From: Harmothoe impar
Taxonomy: Eukaryota > Annelida > Polychaeta > Phyllodocida > Polynoidae
Reading direction: 5' to 3'
NCBI GenBank assembly: GCA_947462335.1
Contig: OX381708.1
Span: forward strand, 2,232,001-2,296,000
DNA: 64,000 bases
Made by a program: the position numbers and the translations under genes. The notes beneath the pieces are model-generated. The model saw nothing but the letters and a program-made list of their open reading frames with translations. It was not told the origin of the DNA and ran no database searches. Below, one piece after another: positions 50,375 through 59,954 of this stretch (within the stretch, counting starts at the first letter, position 1; every line of letters starts with the position of its first letter).

Positions 50375-51061
50375 ATGGCAGATTTCAATTTAGTAGTACC
50401 TGTATCATCATTCTTCAAAGGAGAGCCGTTAGGATACTTACCAGACGCTATGCTACTGAAAATAAGTAGTAAGTTGCCGACATCAGATTACATACGGTTA
50501 GGTTCATACCTCAAAGTGAACTTGAAGGACATGGGATATCTCAGTTGTGAGAGAAGTGTCATAACTCAAGCTAGAGAAATGTTCACTACTTGGTACCAGA
50601 AAAGTTGTACTACTAGGTGGAAGGAACTAGCAGACGCCTTGGAAGAATCTTACCGTATGGACCTCATCCAATTCTCACGTGAGTACATGGACAAGCATGA
50701 CATGTGGGATGGCTTAGAGAGTGGAGACATGGAGTGGAAAGTGCAGAAATATTTCTCTCTTTTAGCTGAGCTCTGCCCTAGAGACTGGAAGACCATAGGG
50801 ATCTACTTAGGGTTGACTTCTCATGAACTAGCTTTCATCTCTCAACCTGTGCCTTCTGACAGGACTGTCAAGAACCCTGTCTATGAAGTGCTGAGAGCTT
50901 GGAAGTACAACGAGACGTCTGAGCCTATGGCTCTGATGAAAGTGTTGCAAGACGACATGGGTCGCAGCGACGTCGCAATGTATGTTCAAGGGTTGTATGC
51001 AGCTGTACCCAAAGACATAAAAGTGAGCTGTGTCACTCCAGTGTTGACCACTCTCGTCTGA
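50375..51061 (+). CDS. Tandem death-domain protein
   Basis: 228 residues, undamaged. Two death-fold domains: about residues 20-105 (LLKISSKLPTSDYIRLGSYL ... CTTRWKELADALEES) and about 125-215 (YFSLLAELCPRDWKTIGIYL ... VYEVLRAWKYNE ... ALMKVLQDDMGRSDVAMYV). The second shows the full six-helix pattern with the core Trp residues. There is no catalytic domain, so it would act through protein contacts with host death-domain adaptors or receptors, probably modulating apoptosis or NF-kB-type signalling (inference). The gene at 13879-14548 is nearly identical over this part. It ends 14 bp before the ATPase ATG. Confidence 0.88.
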   Translation: MADFNLVVPVSSFFKGEPLGYLPDAMLLKISSKLPTSDYIRLGSYLKVNLKDMGYLSCERSVITQAREMFTTWYQKSCTTRWKELADALEESYRMDLIQFSREYMDKHDMWDGLESGDMEWKVQKYFSLLAELCPRDWKTIGIYLGLTSHELAFISQPVPSDRTVKNPVYEVLRAWKYNETSEPMALMKVLQDDMGRSDVAMYVQGLYAAVPKDIKVSCVTPVLTTLV

Positions 51062-51074
51062 TCACTGCAGTAAG

Positions 51075-51836
51075 ATGGACGTCTCTAGCACTGTGGAATC
51101 TGTTGAATTCGATCCTAGACTACAGTCACCTTTCACTATGCTAATAGCAGGACCTACATCGTGTGGTAAGAGTCGTCTAGTATTCTAAGTGATAAATAAC
51201 GTGAAGACTCTCGTCACACCTGAAGTACACGATATAACTTACTGCTACAGCCAGTGGCAACCAGAGTTTGAAAAGTTGAAAAGTGCAGGTGTGAAATTCA
51301 ACGAAGGTCTTCTTACAAGAGATGAACTTTTCAACTCTAGTCGAGATACTACTAAACACTCGATGCTCATCATAGACGACTTGTTAGACCCAGAATATGC
51401 ACCTATAGCTAAAGACCTCTTCATCAAAGGTTCTCATCATCTGAACATGAATGTAATATTCATTACTCAGAACTTATTCTTTGCTAACAAAGACTTCAGG
51501 ACTCTCAGTTTAAACAGCCATTATCTAGTTATTTTCAAGAACCCTCGAGATATGAGTCAGATAAGCTATATATCTAGACAAGCTTTCCCAGCACAACCAT
51601 CTTTCTTGACTCAGGTATATAACAAAGAGACTACAGCTAAGCACTCATACATAGTGTTGGACTGTAAGCAGAGCACACCTGACAACTTGCGAGTGAGGAA
51701 CAGTATAACAACACCTTGGAACAACGTAGTATTCATTCCTACTGGGAAAAAGCAGAAGAAATTAAGGGTAGTACTAAGAGTAAGCGTGCTGAGAGTCTTA
51801 AGCGCCGTCAGAGAAGTGCTTACTACCAAAAGTTAG
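51075..51836 (+). pseudogene. Packaging ATPase, one in-frame stop
   Basis: ATG at 51075. Walker A GPTSCGKS at about residues 26-33, then a TAA at 51186-51188 (codon 38), after which the same frame runs on to 51836 with Walker B MLIIDDLLD and ITQNLFF. The paralogous fragment in the inner Polinton has a sense codon at the stop position. Apart from this single nonsense codon the gene is whole and aligns end to end with the outer element's ATPase (24518-25234). Alternatives are readthrough or a sequencing error. Confidence 0.88.
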
Positions 51837-52167
51837 TTTCTTTACGTCGTCATTACTCTCTGTTGAAACATATAGCTAAATGTAGTACTACAGACTGTCA
51901 ACATTTAGTGAGAGGTCTCAGTGAAGAAGTGATCAGACTAATGAGTGTCATATGTGTCAATGTAATGAACAAAACCTTGACACCGAACTCAGTTCACGCA
52001 GTCAAGAAGTTATCGCCGTACAAGAAACAACTGAAGGCTATAACAAAACCTAAGATTACTGTCATATGAGACGAATACTACAGACGAATACTACAGCAGA
52101 AAGGTGGTTTCATAGGTGCACTGCTAGGTGTAGCACTACCTCTTATTACTAGTCTCATAGGATCAGC
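51740..52167 (+). pseudogene. Small conserved Polinton protein with hydrophobic tail, disrupted
   Basis: The homologue of 24180-24512. The frame overlaps the ATPase end, is very basic at first (KSKRAESLKRRQRS), has the LLKHIAKCSTTDCQHL block and has no evident ATG. It stops at 52067-52069. The Gly-led hydrophobic tail (GGFIGALLGVALPLITSLI) follows in sequence up to a stop at about 52165. A perfect 13-bp tandem duplication (52070-52082 and 52083-52095) sits exactly at the break. Confidence 0.75.
52070..52095. repeat. 13-bp tandem duplication at a frame break
   Basis: GACGAATACTACA occurs twice back to back, directly after the premature TGA. It has the same unit length as the duplication in the outer element's protease. 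Confidence 0.85.
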
Positions 52168-52182
52168 TGTCAAACGGTAGTC

Positions 52183-53205
52183 ATGTCTTACACACGTATG
52201 GCTTTAGTGAGACCTGATTTAGTGGGTAGAAGCGACACCCCCATTTCTTCTACTACTAACACTGACCCGCTACCTAGTGCAACACTTGCGTCTTCTGCTC
52301 CAGCTGTGCTACCAGACCCTCAAACTCAGTTTTATGAGAGTCAACTAGTCAGAGAAAAACTATCCCCACACAGTAGTCTAGTGGAGATATTGAGTCACTT
52401 ACAGAAAGAAGCAACTAGAGTATTGAATGACTCTCAGTTGAACAGTAGTGAGAGACTCAGTAGATACAACCAGCTCATGACTAAATCTTCTATACTATAC
52501 AAAAAAGCTAAAATTGTGAGTCGAGCTGCTTCTTCTATGAACCCTAGAAATATTACTCCACACCGTCGCAGAAAAGGTAGAAGAGGAGAAGAAGCAGACG
52601 ATGAAGCTAGTTCAGGCGAGGATGATGATATGTTTTCTACTACTAGTCATCAAACTCCAACTCCAAGTTTATTTGGGGGTAGTGGAGACGATGAATATGA
52701 GTCTCAAGAAGAAGAAGGAGAAGAAGACACAGGACCTATAGGTAGACAAGGTGTCATGGTGATGGATACTTTAATTCAAAGGCGTGTACGTAATACTTAT
52801 CAGAAGACTGCTATGAATCTGTATAGACACTTGGCAGACTCTGACAAAGGTCGAGGTACTATCAACTGGACTCCTAGTGGTGAACTAGTAGTGCACGGGC
52901 GGCGTATAGAAGGGAGTAACATCATTGATCTACTAGGTGATGCAATTTGGAAAAATAGTCTAACTAAGAAGCAACCTCTCATAGGACAAAAGCACTTCAT
53001 CGCAGCTGTTAAAAGGCTGAACCCAGACTTGAAGTTCGTCAGAAACAAAGAATCTTTCAAGAGTGGTAGTTCTATGACTGTCTCTCCCTTCAGAAGACGT
53101 TCATATAGTATAACACCAGGTCGTAAACGTAAAGCTAATACTTCACAGAGTGGTACTGGTATAACACCTCGTCAACTAGCAAAGTTATGGCGGACAAAGC
53201 TTTGA
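52183..53205 (+). CDS. Conserved Polinton protein with helical C-terminal domain
   Basis: 340 residues, ATG at 52183, undamaged. A disordered Ser/Thr/Pro-rich N-terminus is followed by a helical segment (about 60-115), an acidic linker (EEADDEASSGEDDD and EYESQEEEGEEDT, about 135-185) and the conserved domain (about 200-290) with KTAMNLYRHLADS...INWTPSGELVVHGRRIEGSNIIDLL. The tail is Arg/Lys-rich. It matches 22990-24183, including its place between the small membrane protein and integrase. It overlaps the integrase start by 19 bp. The function is unknown; acidic plus basic low-complexity regions suit a virion or DNA-associated protein. Confidence 0.78.
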   Translation: MSYTRMALVRPDLVGRSDTPISSTTNTDPLPSATLASSAPAVLPDPQTQFYESQLVREKLSPHSSLVEILSHLQKEATRVLNDSQLNSSERLSRYNQLMTKSSILYKKAKIVSRAASSMNPRNITPHRRRKGRRGEEADDEASSGEDDDMFSTTSHQTPTPSLFGGSGDDEYESQEEEGEEDTGPIGRQGVMVMDTLIQRRVRNTYQKTAMNLYRHLADSDKGRGTINWTPSGELVVHGRRIEGSNIIDLLGDAIWKNSLTKKQPLIGQKHFIAAVKRLNPDLKFVRNKESFKSGSSMTVSPFRRRSYSITPGRKRKANTSQSGTGITPRQLAKLWRTKL

Positions 53206-54269
53206 AGAAAGCTGTAGTCGATCGGTATACTTCAGTCAGAGAACCTGGAAGTTTCACTAGTGTAAGTAAGTTGCGACACCATCACTTCAAAAAGACTGAC
53301 TTAAAAAACATTGCTGAAGCTTTAGAAGATGTAGATGCTTACACTAGACACAAACCTTACAAGAGACGGTTCACAAGACACAAGACTCAGACTTGGGGTA
53401 TAGATAGACAATGGCAGTTAGATCTTATTGACATGAGAGAGTCTTCACGTGAGAACAAGGGGTACCAGTATATTTTAGCTGGTATAGATGTCTTCTCAAG
53501 ATATGGCTTTGCTCAACCTGTCAAGAGCAAGAAAGCTGTAGATGTATTAGAAGCTTACAAAAAAATGACTGAGAGTAGACAACCTGTTAAAATCCAGACT
53601 GACAAAGGAAAAGAATTTTTGAACCAAACTTTCAGAAGTCATTTAAAAGAAACCGGTGTGGAATTGTTCACTGGAGAGAACGATGACGTGAAATGCGCTA
53701 TAGCTGAACGATTTAACGCTACACTGCAAGGTAAGCTGTGGCGTTGCTTTGCTTACTTCAACAACTACAAGTGGACAAGTATACTTCAAGATCTAGTCCA
53801 CTCTTACAATAGTACTGTGCATAAGACACTAGGTGCAGCTCCAGTAGACATCACAGACAAGAACTCTGATGCTCTGTTCTACAGGTTATATGAACAACCA
53901 CCAGACAAGAGAACTGTGCCTAAGTTACTTTTGAAGAAAGGATCTAAAGTGTGCATGCTTGCTAAGAAGCGCGCTTTCAACAGAGGTTACGAACCTAACT
54001 GGACTGAAGAAGTATACACCATAGATTCTGTCAAACCTAAAGGATACCAACTGAAAGATGAACTAGGAGAAGAGATAAAAGGAACTTTCTACCAGCCTGA
54101 AGTTCAAAAGGTCCATGTCCGTCAAGGGAAGCGGTACGACATAGAGGAAGTAGTGAAGTACAGAGGCTCAGGTCGTAAGCGTCAAGCATACGTCAAGTGG
54201 AAAGGTTACGGAGATAAGTTCAACACGTGGGAACCTGCTAAGAACGTGAAAAAATGGCGTTCACAATGA
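53187..54269 (+). CDS. Retroviral-like integrase with C-terminal chromodomain (INT)
   Basis: 360 residues, intact. The DDE residues are visible in WQLDLIDM, IQTDKGKEF and IAERFNATL. The chromodomain-like end has QAYVKWKGYGDKFNTWEPAKNV, a cleaner match to a chromodomain than the outer element's copy. It is otherwise colinear with 21869-23005 (shared DAYTRHKPYKRRFTRxKT, GIDVFSRYGFA, FTGENDDVK). It overlaps both neighbours (19 and 16 bp). Of the three Polintons only this one and the outer one retain an integrase, and both frames look usable. Confidence 0.95.
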   Translation: MADKALKKAVVDRYTSVREPGSFTSVSKLRHHHFKKTDLKNIAEALEDVDAYTRHKPYKRRFTRHKTQTWGIDRQWQLDLIDMRESSRENKGYQYILAGIDVFSRYGFAQPVKSKKAVDVLEAYKKMTESRQPVKIQTDKGKEFLNQTFRSHLKETGVELFTGENDDVKCAIAERFNATLQGKLWRCFAYFNNYKWTSILQDLVHSYNSTVHKTLGAAPVDITDKNSDALFYRLYEQPPDKRTVPKLLLKKGSKVCMLAKKRAFNRGYEPNWTEEVYTIDSVKPKGYQLKDELGEEIKGTFYQPEVQKVHVRQGKRYDIEEVVKYRGSGRKRQAYVKWKGYGDKFNTWEPAKNVKKWRSQ

Positions 54270-55603
54270 CACTACCTAGCAACTCGTCTATGAAAGTTTT
54301 CCCAGACAACACTCTGACAACTTACAACACATTGTTACCTGAGTATGTATCTTCTAGTACTCCAATGGAGTGTGCTCTGCAAGAAATAACGTGTCCTACT
54401 AGTTGGTACAAGGTAGAATGTGAGACATTGTTGTTCATAGAAGGTGAAACAGACTCAACTATACCCAAGAGCGTCATGAGTGCTAAAAGACTACAAGAAG
54501 CACTACATAAGCGAAGCTCAGACTTTTTTCCTTACACAGCGAACGATCCTGTGTTGAATAGGAAAAGTTCAAGTATACATGACAGCGTAGCTAAGAAGTG
54601 TCTACAGCGAGGTGTAGAGATCAAACGCTCTAAACAAGTACCAGTACGACAACCTACAGCGAGACTTAGTGTAGAATCAGACCCAAACTCTGGAGAAGTA
54701 GCGCGACCTGCGCCGCCACCTAGTGTCGAATCGGACAGCGAAACCGAAACTGAACCAGACCCTTTAGCAGAAGTGCCGCCATCTGGTGCAGACAGTATCA
54801 CTTACAGAATAGTACGCGGTTTGAACCCCGAGAACCGTGCGAGTGCAGCAGTCTCAGCTGTGAGAGATTCACTCAACTTAAATTACACAGAAAAAGCAGC
54901 ATTCATAAACGGTCTTACTACTAGAGAGTCAGAAGTTTTGACTGAGGAAGAACTCAGAGTAGTGAAAATAGAATTAAAGTTGAAGTATTTAGATAAACTA
55001 GTCAACACTTTTCAATTCCCAGCAGTCCGGACGTATACAGCTTTCTCTCTGCAAGGTGTATATCTACAAGACAACTCTGACTTCATAAATTATCTGAACA
55101 AGTGTATAAACAGGAAACACCCTAGTATAATCAAGAAACTGAGGACACACCACAAGAACAATAAATCTAACGTGTTCACATACAACAGGTATACAATGAA
55201 GTGTATTGTAGCTCTACCTCCTGATGTTGTGATACAACTACCAGTAAACTTGGGTGTGCAGTTAGGGTTCGGAGGTGGTGTCTTCTTGATGAATAAGACT
55301 GAAGGTCAAGCTGTAGTAGACTTGAAGTTCAGAGCTCAGACTGTCTATGTATACTCTGATATAGTGAAACATAACATCGTTGGAGACAAGAGAGCACCTC
55401 TGTTGAGAGTTGTAAACATTAATCCCCTGCTAGGTGACACACAGACTGTCACTTTCCAACCTTTGATGTACCAACCTGTGAGTAAGAGCAGCTTCAGACA
55501 GATCGCGATCTACTTAAGAGACAGCACAGGTCGTCCTATACCATTTGAGCGTGGAGCAGTGACTGTAGTACTAGCTTTTAAGCCTATAAGCAACCACATA
55601 TAG
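54254..55603 (+). CDS. Minor capsid (penton-like) protein
   Basis: 449 residues, intact, ATG at 54254 within the integrase end. The jelly-roll ends are conserved with 20735-21823 (FPDNTLTTYNTLLPE start; VYVYSDIVKHNIVGDKRAPLLR and IPFERGAVTVVLAFKPI end). It carries an extra acidic, Pro-rich insert at about residues 130-180 (SVESDSETETEPDPLAEVPP) that the outer copy lacks and that may be a surface-exposed loop. It forms capsid vertices with the major capsid protein (family inference). Confidence 0.88.
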   Translation: MAFTMTLPSNSSMKVFPDNTLTTYNTLLPEYVSSSTPMECALQEITCPTSWYKVECETLLFIEGETDSTIPKSVMSAKRLQEALHKRSSDFFPYTANDPVLNRKSSSIHDSVAKKCLQRGVEIKRSKQVPVRQPTARLSVESDPNSGEVARPAPPPSVESDSETETEPDPLAEVPPSGADSITYRIVRGLNPENRASAAVSAVRDSLNLNYTEKAAFINGLTTRESEVLTEEELRVVKIELKLKYLDKLVNTFQFPAVRTYTAFSLQGVYLQDNSDFINYLNKCINRKHPSIIKKLRTHHKNNKSNVFTYNRYTMKCIVALPPDVVIQLPVNLGVQLGFGGGVFLMNKTEGQAVVDLKFRAQTVYVYSDIVKHNIVGDKRAPLLRVVNINPLLGDTQTVTFQPLMYQPVSKSSFRQIAIYLRDSTGRPIPFERGAVTVVLAFKPISNHI

Positions 55604-55610
55604 TAACAGT

Positions 55611-56102
55611 ATGCTTCAACGCTTTGGCCCACCTCCATACTTAGCCCCTAGAGGGGAGTATGGTGCTTACTATGCTAAATCTCAGTTTGGTCACAGTGTT
55701 CTACCAGCTTTCGGTGGAGTAGCTAGGCAACGTGGTCATGGTATTGGATCTATCATATCAGGATTACTGCGAGGAGCTGTCCCCCTTTTGAGCACTATTG
55801 GTCGTAAAGTTGCTAAGACAGCTGGCACAGCACTACTCTCTACAGGTGCAGGAGTACTTTCAGATGTCATGGCTGGAAAACCACTCAAGAAGAGTGTAAA
55901 CAAACATGTCAGAGGTCAAAGCCAAGGTCTATTGAAGAGAGCTCATTCTTCAGCTCAGAACTACATAAACAGAGTGTCTCAACCGACTCCAGCCAAACGC
56001 CGTGCGACAGTCCGACGTGCAGGACGTACTAAGCAGCAGACAGGCAAAGGGCGCAAGAAGAAGAAGCAGAGTCGTGCTAGCAATAAAGCACTACTGTTCT
56101 AA
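55611..56102 (+). CDS. pX/pVI-like basic minor virion protein
   Basis: 163 residues, ATG at 55611, intact, 7 bp after the penton stop and 2 bp before the capsid ATG. The N-terminus is rich in Tyr, Pro and Gly. An amphipathic stretch GHGIGSIISGLLRGAVPLL at about residues 43-61 resembles the membrane-active peptide of adenovirus-type minor proteins, and the tail is strongly basic (AKRRATVRRAGRTK and KGRKKKKQSR). The likely roles are membrane disruption at entry and genome condensation, by family resemblance only. Confidence 0.78.
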   Translation: MLQRFGPPPYLAPRGEYGAYYAKSQFGHSVLPAFGGVARQRGHGIGSIISGLLRGAVPLLSTIGRKVAKTAGTALLSTGAGVLSDVMAGKPLKKSVNKHVRGQSQGLLKRAHSSAQNYINRVSQPTPAKRRATVRRAGRTKQQTGKGRKKKKQSRASNKALLF

Positions 56103-56104
56103 TC

Positions 56105-57240
56105 ATGAGTCTGTTACATCCTCATGGCCAGACATGTGCTGTAGGAGAGTTAGATCTCCATGCAGTAGGAGTGACTCAAAAAGACATTCTGAAAAGTCAG
56201 ACAGTCACTAAGACAACTAACAATGCTTTGACTGACCACACTGACTCTTTCGACTTTACTTTTGAGCCAACTACTCTGTACACAGATTTGAGTGAAGCTG
56301 CACCTGTGAACAACATAGGCCACTCCCTCTTCTCTTCTGTTCAACTGTTGATCAACGGAGAGAAAGTGACAGGGAACAATGAAGACTATGCACTGAAATC
56401 GACATTGTTAGACTTAGTAGGAACTGAAGTGAACGACAAGACTACTCGGTTGAAGGGTCTACAGAAGTGGATGATGGACACAGCTGGCCACATGGAAGGA
56501 CGAGTTGCTGCTAACACTGGTTTCGTTGCTCGCCGGAAAGAGGACGGACTCACGGAGTCATCATCAGACCCCACATCGACCTCCTCAAGCAGTGCAAGCT
56601 CTTCCCTTCACATTGTGAGTTCAAGTTCATATATGAACGTAGCTCTCCAGCTTTCTACATGATGCAAGCTGCAGACTTGGACTTCAAAGTGAAGATCACT
56701 AAAGCTGAGATGAGCGTGCGCCAAGTGACTGTGAGAGACGAAGTAGCTGAAGTCCACAATAAAACAGTGATGAACCCTCAGTTCGGGCCATTCAACTACA
56801 CTCTGACGAGGTGTCGAGTCACTAAACACACTCTAGACGGAGGGTCACAAGAGTACAGTTGGACTCAACCCGACACAAGCCAGATCCCGACCCGTGTCCT
56901 ACTAGCTTTAGTCAAAGAGACTGCAGCGTCAGGCACTAAAAGCGAGAACCCGTTCAACTTCCAGAACTACTCAGTGAGAGAAGTAGGTCTGAAGTATGAT
57001 GACCATAAATATGAAGTGAAGACTGACTTTGCTGCAGGGAACTGTGTGAAAGCTTACAGGAACTTGTTCAGAGAGACAGGTCTACTAGCTGTAGGTCAAG
57101 ATTGTGGTCTCACTTTAGAACAGTTCCAATCAGGGTACACAGTCTTCGCTTTCGACCTGACTCCAGACAGGACTCCTGAATGCCCACGCATCAACTTAGT
57201 GAAGCAAGGGAAGTTGACTGTGTCTCTGAGGTTCAACGCC
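56105..57240 (+). pseudogene. Major capsid protein, frameshifted and 3'-truncated
   Basis: Double-jelly-roll capsid protein, ATG at 56105. The conserved ELDLHAVGVTQKD and APVNNIGHSLFSSVQLLING blocks are in the first frame. A frame change occurs near 56535-56560; downstream capsid-like sequence continues in the frame of 56659 onward, with VRQVTVRDEVAEVH and the strong FQSGYTVFAFDLTPDR block. Similarity ends near 57240, shortly before the expected C-terminus, where DIRS sequence begins. The gene therefore has two independent defects. It aligns with the split copy of the outer element (20219-20016 plus 10961-9853). Confidence 0.88.
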
Positions 57241-58440
57241 CCTACAAGGGAGGGTGCCTTAAGCTGCGGTTTGTTGTTGTACTTCTTTTTCTTTGACGCT
57301 GAAGGAGCCCCTTGGGCCTTCTTTGTCGTTTGATCCTTCATCGCCCCACGAGTAGCTTTTTTGGTCTTCTCATAGGAGGTCACCGCGACCTCAACTACCT
57401 TCCCATAGAGCCAAGCTGGATCTTTCTCTTCCTCCTTTACCTTTGTTATGGCTCTGAGAAACTCAGGTTTGATATAGGGCTTGTGGATCTCTGTGCGCTT
57501 GTTGACGATGGAAGCATTCGTCATGATCAAACTCCTCACTCTATGACAGTAGGCGAGAGTTTGTCCAGGGTGTCATCAGTGCCCCCTCTTTCCAACATCT
57601 CATTGATCAGCAGGGTGAAGGCTGAGAGTCCAGCAATGACACCTGTTTGGAGATCCTGAGGATCTTTGTCTAGACTCTTTATTGGCGCTGGCAGCTCCAT
57701 AAAGATCTCTTCTTCTGTTTTTTGCACCAATAATTTAGGAATGTTCACTACTCCTGGGTACTAATCGCCTCAAATTTCTTCTTGTCGAAAGATTGTGAGA
57801 AATAGTGCTCAAATCTTTTCGCTAGGTGAGGATTGACTTCCTTGCCTAACTCCGACGTGGTCAAGCTCTCCGACTCCTCCTTAAACATGTCAGCCATGCT
57901 GCCTGCTTTCAGGGTCGGTAACTCCTTTGTTTCAGCGACTTTAGCATCAGGCTCAGCCTGCTCGTCCTCCGAGCCTTCTGAGTCCGAGACTTCATGATCA
58001 GGTCTAGTCCCCAAGAGGGAGTTCAAAAGTTCATCACCTGTTGCTGCAGCTGCAGTGTGCCAGTCTTGTCCCGGGAACTGATAAGCGTTCCAGGGATTGA
58101 AGGATGGGTTGCCATATCCCGGGTTGAATCCCGAGTAGCCACCCATACCCGAGTAGCCACCCATACCCGACCAGTTTGCCATCATCTGTTGTTGTTGTTG
58201 CATGAAAGCGTTGGTCTGGTCTTGGATCATGCGCTGGTTCATCAAGGCCTGCGTTGCTGGGTCAATTCTCGGGTCGTGACTCGACCCGTCTTGACCTAGA
58301 TCCTTGTCGTTGTTGACAACTTCAGGACTTTTCCTACTCTTTGACGAGGACGCTGACGATGTCGAAGCACTGTCTTTGTCTTTTTCACTTCTGCCAGACC
58401 TAGTAGAGATAGCGTCTGGTTTTCCATCTTTAGTGGCCAT
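57241..58440 (-). pseudogene. DIRS gag-like gene, frameshifted
   Basis: ATG at 58440. The N-terminal part is Ser/Lys/Asp-rich, then Gln- and Gly-rich (a doubled SGMGGY motif), then acidic (SDSEGSEDEQAEPD) and a structured segment (NPHLAKRFEHYFSQSFDKKK). The frame stops at 57748; continuation in other frames (57748-57536, then 57539 to about 57250) carries DIRS-gag-like helices (NIPKLLVQKTEEEI, LQTGVIAGLSAFTLLINEML, KPYIKPEFLRAI) and a Lys-rich end. At least two frameshifts make it a pseudogene. It breaks off at the third Polinton's truncated end. Confidence 0.75.
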
Positions 58441-59332
58441 GGTTGGGTGTTCTGTTAAGAAATATAAAAGAAAAAGTATTAGCACCAAGTCATATTGTTT
58501 TTTATTATTAAAGATCTACAGTGGCTACAGCTCAAATGTGAGGGTTGGAACAGACCATATGCTATCAGTGAATTCTAGTGAATTCGCCAATATTATTGAG
58601 AGCTGTCGTCTCATATGCTTTGGAACAAACCATACTCCGCCCCTATTGTGAATAACTAATGTATCACTACTTTTGGAACAGACTCTGGAAGCGCTCTCGG
58701 CAACTCCCCCTATTATCGCCCGGTTATCGGCGATGTTTTCATTGCTTCTAGCGCTAAAACTTAGCAATATTCGTCAAAATAAGGCCCAAAGTCGACGACA
58801 GTGGCGCTAAGACGATCTATTTCTGCTATAAACTACGCTATAGCAAAGAATTATTTTCAAATTCTTTCAATCGAAGACCGATGTTGTCCGCGCAGGGCAA
58901 AACAACTTGAATCCAAGATGGCGGCAGCGTTCGCTGACAGCGTTCACTCGCCAATCTTGTTTTTTGGTCTTATTTCGATTATTTTCCCTCTGCGGACACC
59001 TATCGTCCAGCAGAACGATAGGCATATGTCCGCTGGGGTTGTTTTTTGCATTTATCGCCATAAAAACGATAGAACATTTGCTTTTTCTCCGAAATTTCAG
59101 TCTGCGCTGCCGAGATGGGGATCTCGGCGTCCGCGCCATGGTTTGACTGTTTGTATTGGAGTTTGTTCACCTTTGCGGACGGAAACAACCCAGCAGAGTT
59201 GAACCTATATGTCCGCTGGTGTTTGTTTTAGATGAAAAACATCTAAATATCTCCCTGAAGGAGTTGTTTTATTATAAAAAGCGAGAAAAACTCGCCAATA
59301 ATTACCTAAGGATGCGGCGACGAAGGAGACAC
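58441..59332. other. DIRS 5' leader
   Basis: Between the gag ATG and the terminal repeat there is no gene. A doubled region (ATAGGCATATGTCCGCTGGG near 59020 and ATGTCCGCTGGTGTTTG near 59208) suggests partial internal repeats typical of a leader. Confidence 0.5.
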
Positions 59333-59430
59333 TCCCGGAAACTGAGGATGCGCATGCGCGGGCCTCGGTTCCACCTCTCCTGTATCCTCGAAACCACTAG
59401 AGTGGTGTCCGAGGTAAAATTACCAACAAA
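59333..59430. repeat. DIRS inverted terminal repeat, 5' end
   Basis: CTGAGGATGCGCATGCGCGG and the following CTCGGTTCCACCTCTCCTGT are the reverse complement of about 36868-36912. ACCACTAGAGTGGTGTCCGA matches the complementary region near 37191-37210. Confidence 0.8.
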
Positions 59431-59507
59431 CAGTATAGTGCATGACGCTACTGAAAGGGTTAGCATTTCTTTGTGCAGCATTCATTGTTCAGTTGTCTAA
59501 TTATTAC

Positions 59508-59954
59508 TGTAAAACCCCGCCTTTAAGACAGATTTAATTTGGAATATATTTTTCACACAAGACGGATTTTATTCTAAAGTTAGGGGGTTGTCTTAAAGGC
59601 GGGGTTTTCTAAAATTTGATTTGAAAAAATGTTGGGGGAAAAAAAAGAAAAGGAGCGAGTATGAAGGGTTTTCTTTTACCTTTTAAAGGGGTTTATCATT
59701 CAATTGCAATAGTAACTAGTCGGTATAATGGGTTGTGGTGAATAATTTAGTGCCACCACAGCTGTTTTTAACTTAAAAAAGTAGATATGAAGGGGGCCTA
59801 TGAGGGGCCTTGAGCCCCAAAATCCCTCAAAATAGGGGGTCGTCTTAAAGGTGGGGTTTTCCTAAATGTCATCTTTTTTTGTACAAGACAGATTTTTTTC
59901 TCAGGTTAGGGGGTCGTCTTAAAGGCGGGGTTGTCTTAAAAGTGGGGTTTTACG
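59508..59954. repeat. MITE-like element with GTAAAACCCC ends
   Basis: Left GTAAAACCCCGCCTTTAAGAC and right GTCTTAAAAGTGGGGTTTTAC are inverted repeats. The interior carries two further GTCTTAAAGGCGGGGTT copies (near 59592 and 59915). Non-coding. Confidence 0.75.

Larger units (their letters stand above)
39990..57240. mobile_element. Third Polinton, right end truncated
   Basis: The left end AGTAGTATATAGG at 39990 resembles the termini of the other two elements. The order is: TIR, zinc-ribbon protein, PolB, SUMO-motif protein (all minus strand); then a 230-residue unknown, DUF5662-like protein, death-domain protein, ATPase, small membrane protein, conserved protein, integrase, penton, pX and major capsid (plus strand). 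Capsid similarity stops near 57240 and DIRS gag follows directly, so the rest of the capsid gene, the protease, the right TIR and any target duplication are missing. Codon use is A/T-richer than in the other two, indicating a different lineage. Confidence 0.9.
36786..59430 (-). mobile_element. DIRS-type tyrosine-recombinase retrotransposon, split by the third Polinton
   Basis: The minus-strand order is gag (58440-57250), RT and RNase H (39989-38610) and tyrosine recombinase (38745-37522). The ends are inverted: GGAACCGAGGCCCGCGCATG at about 36883-36902 matches the reverse complement of about 59348-59367. Extra complementary sequence (36786-36876 against about 37108-37198, and 37183-37235 against the right end) fits the internal complementary region of DIRS elements. 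Without the Polinton it measures about 5.4 kb, normal for DIRS. It is dead: gag and RT-RNase H are frameshifted and the start of RT is missing. Confidence 0.85.
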
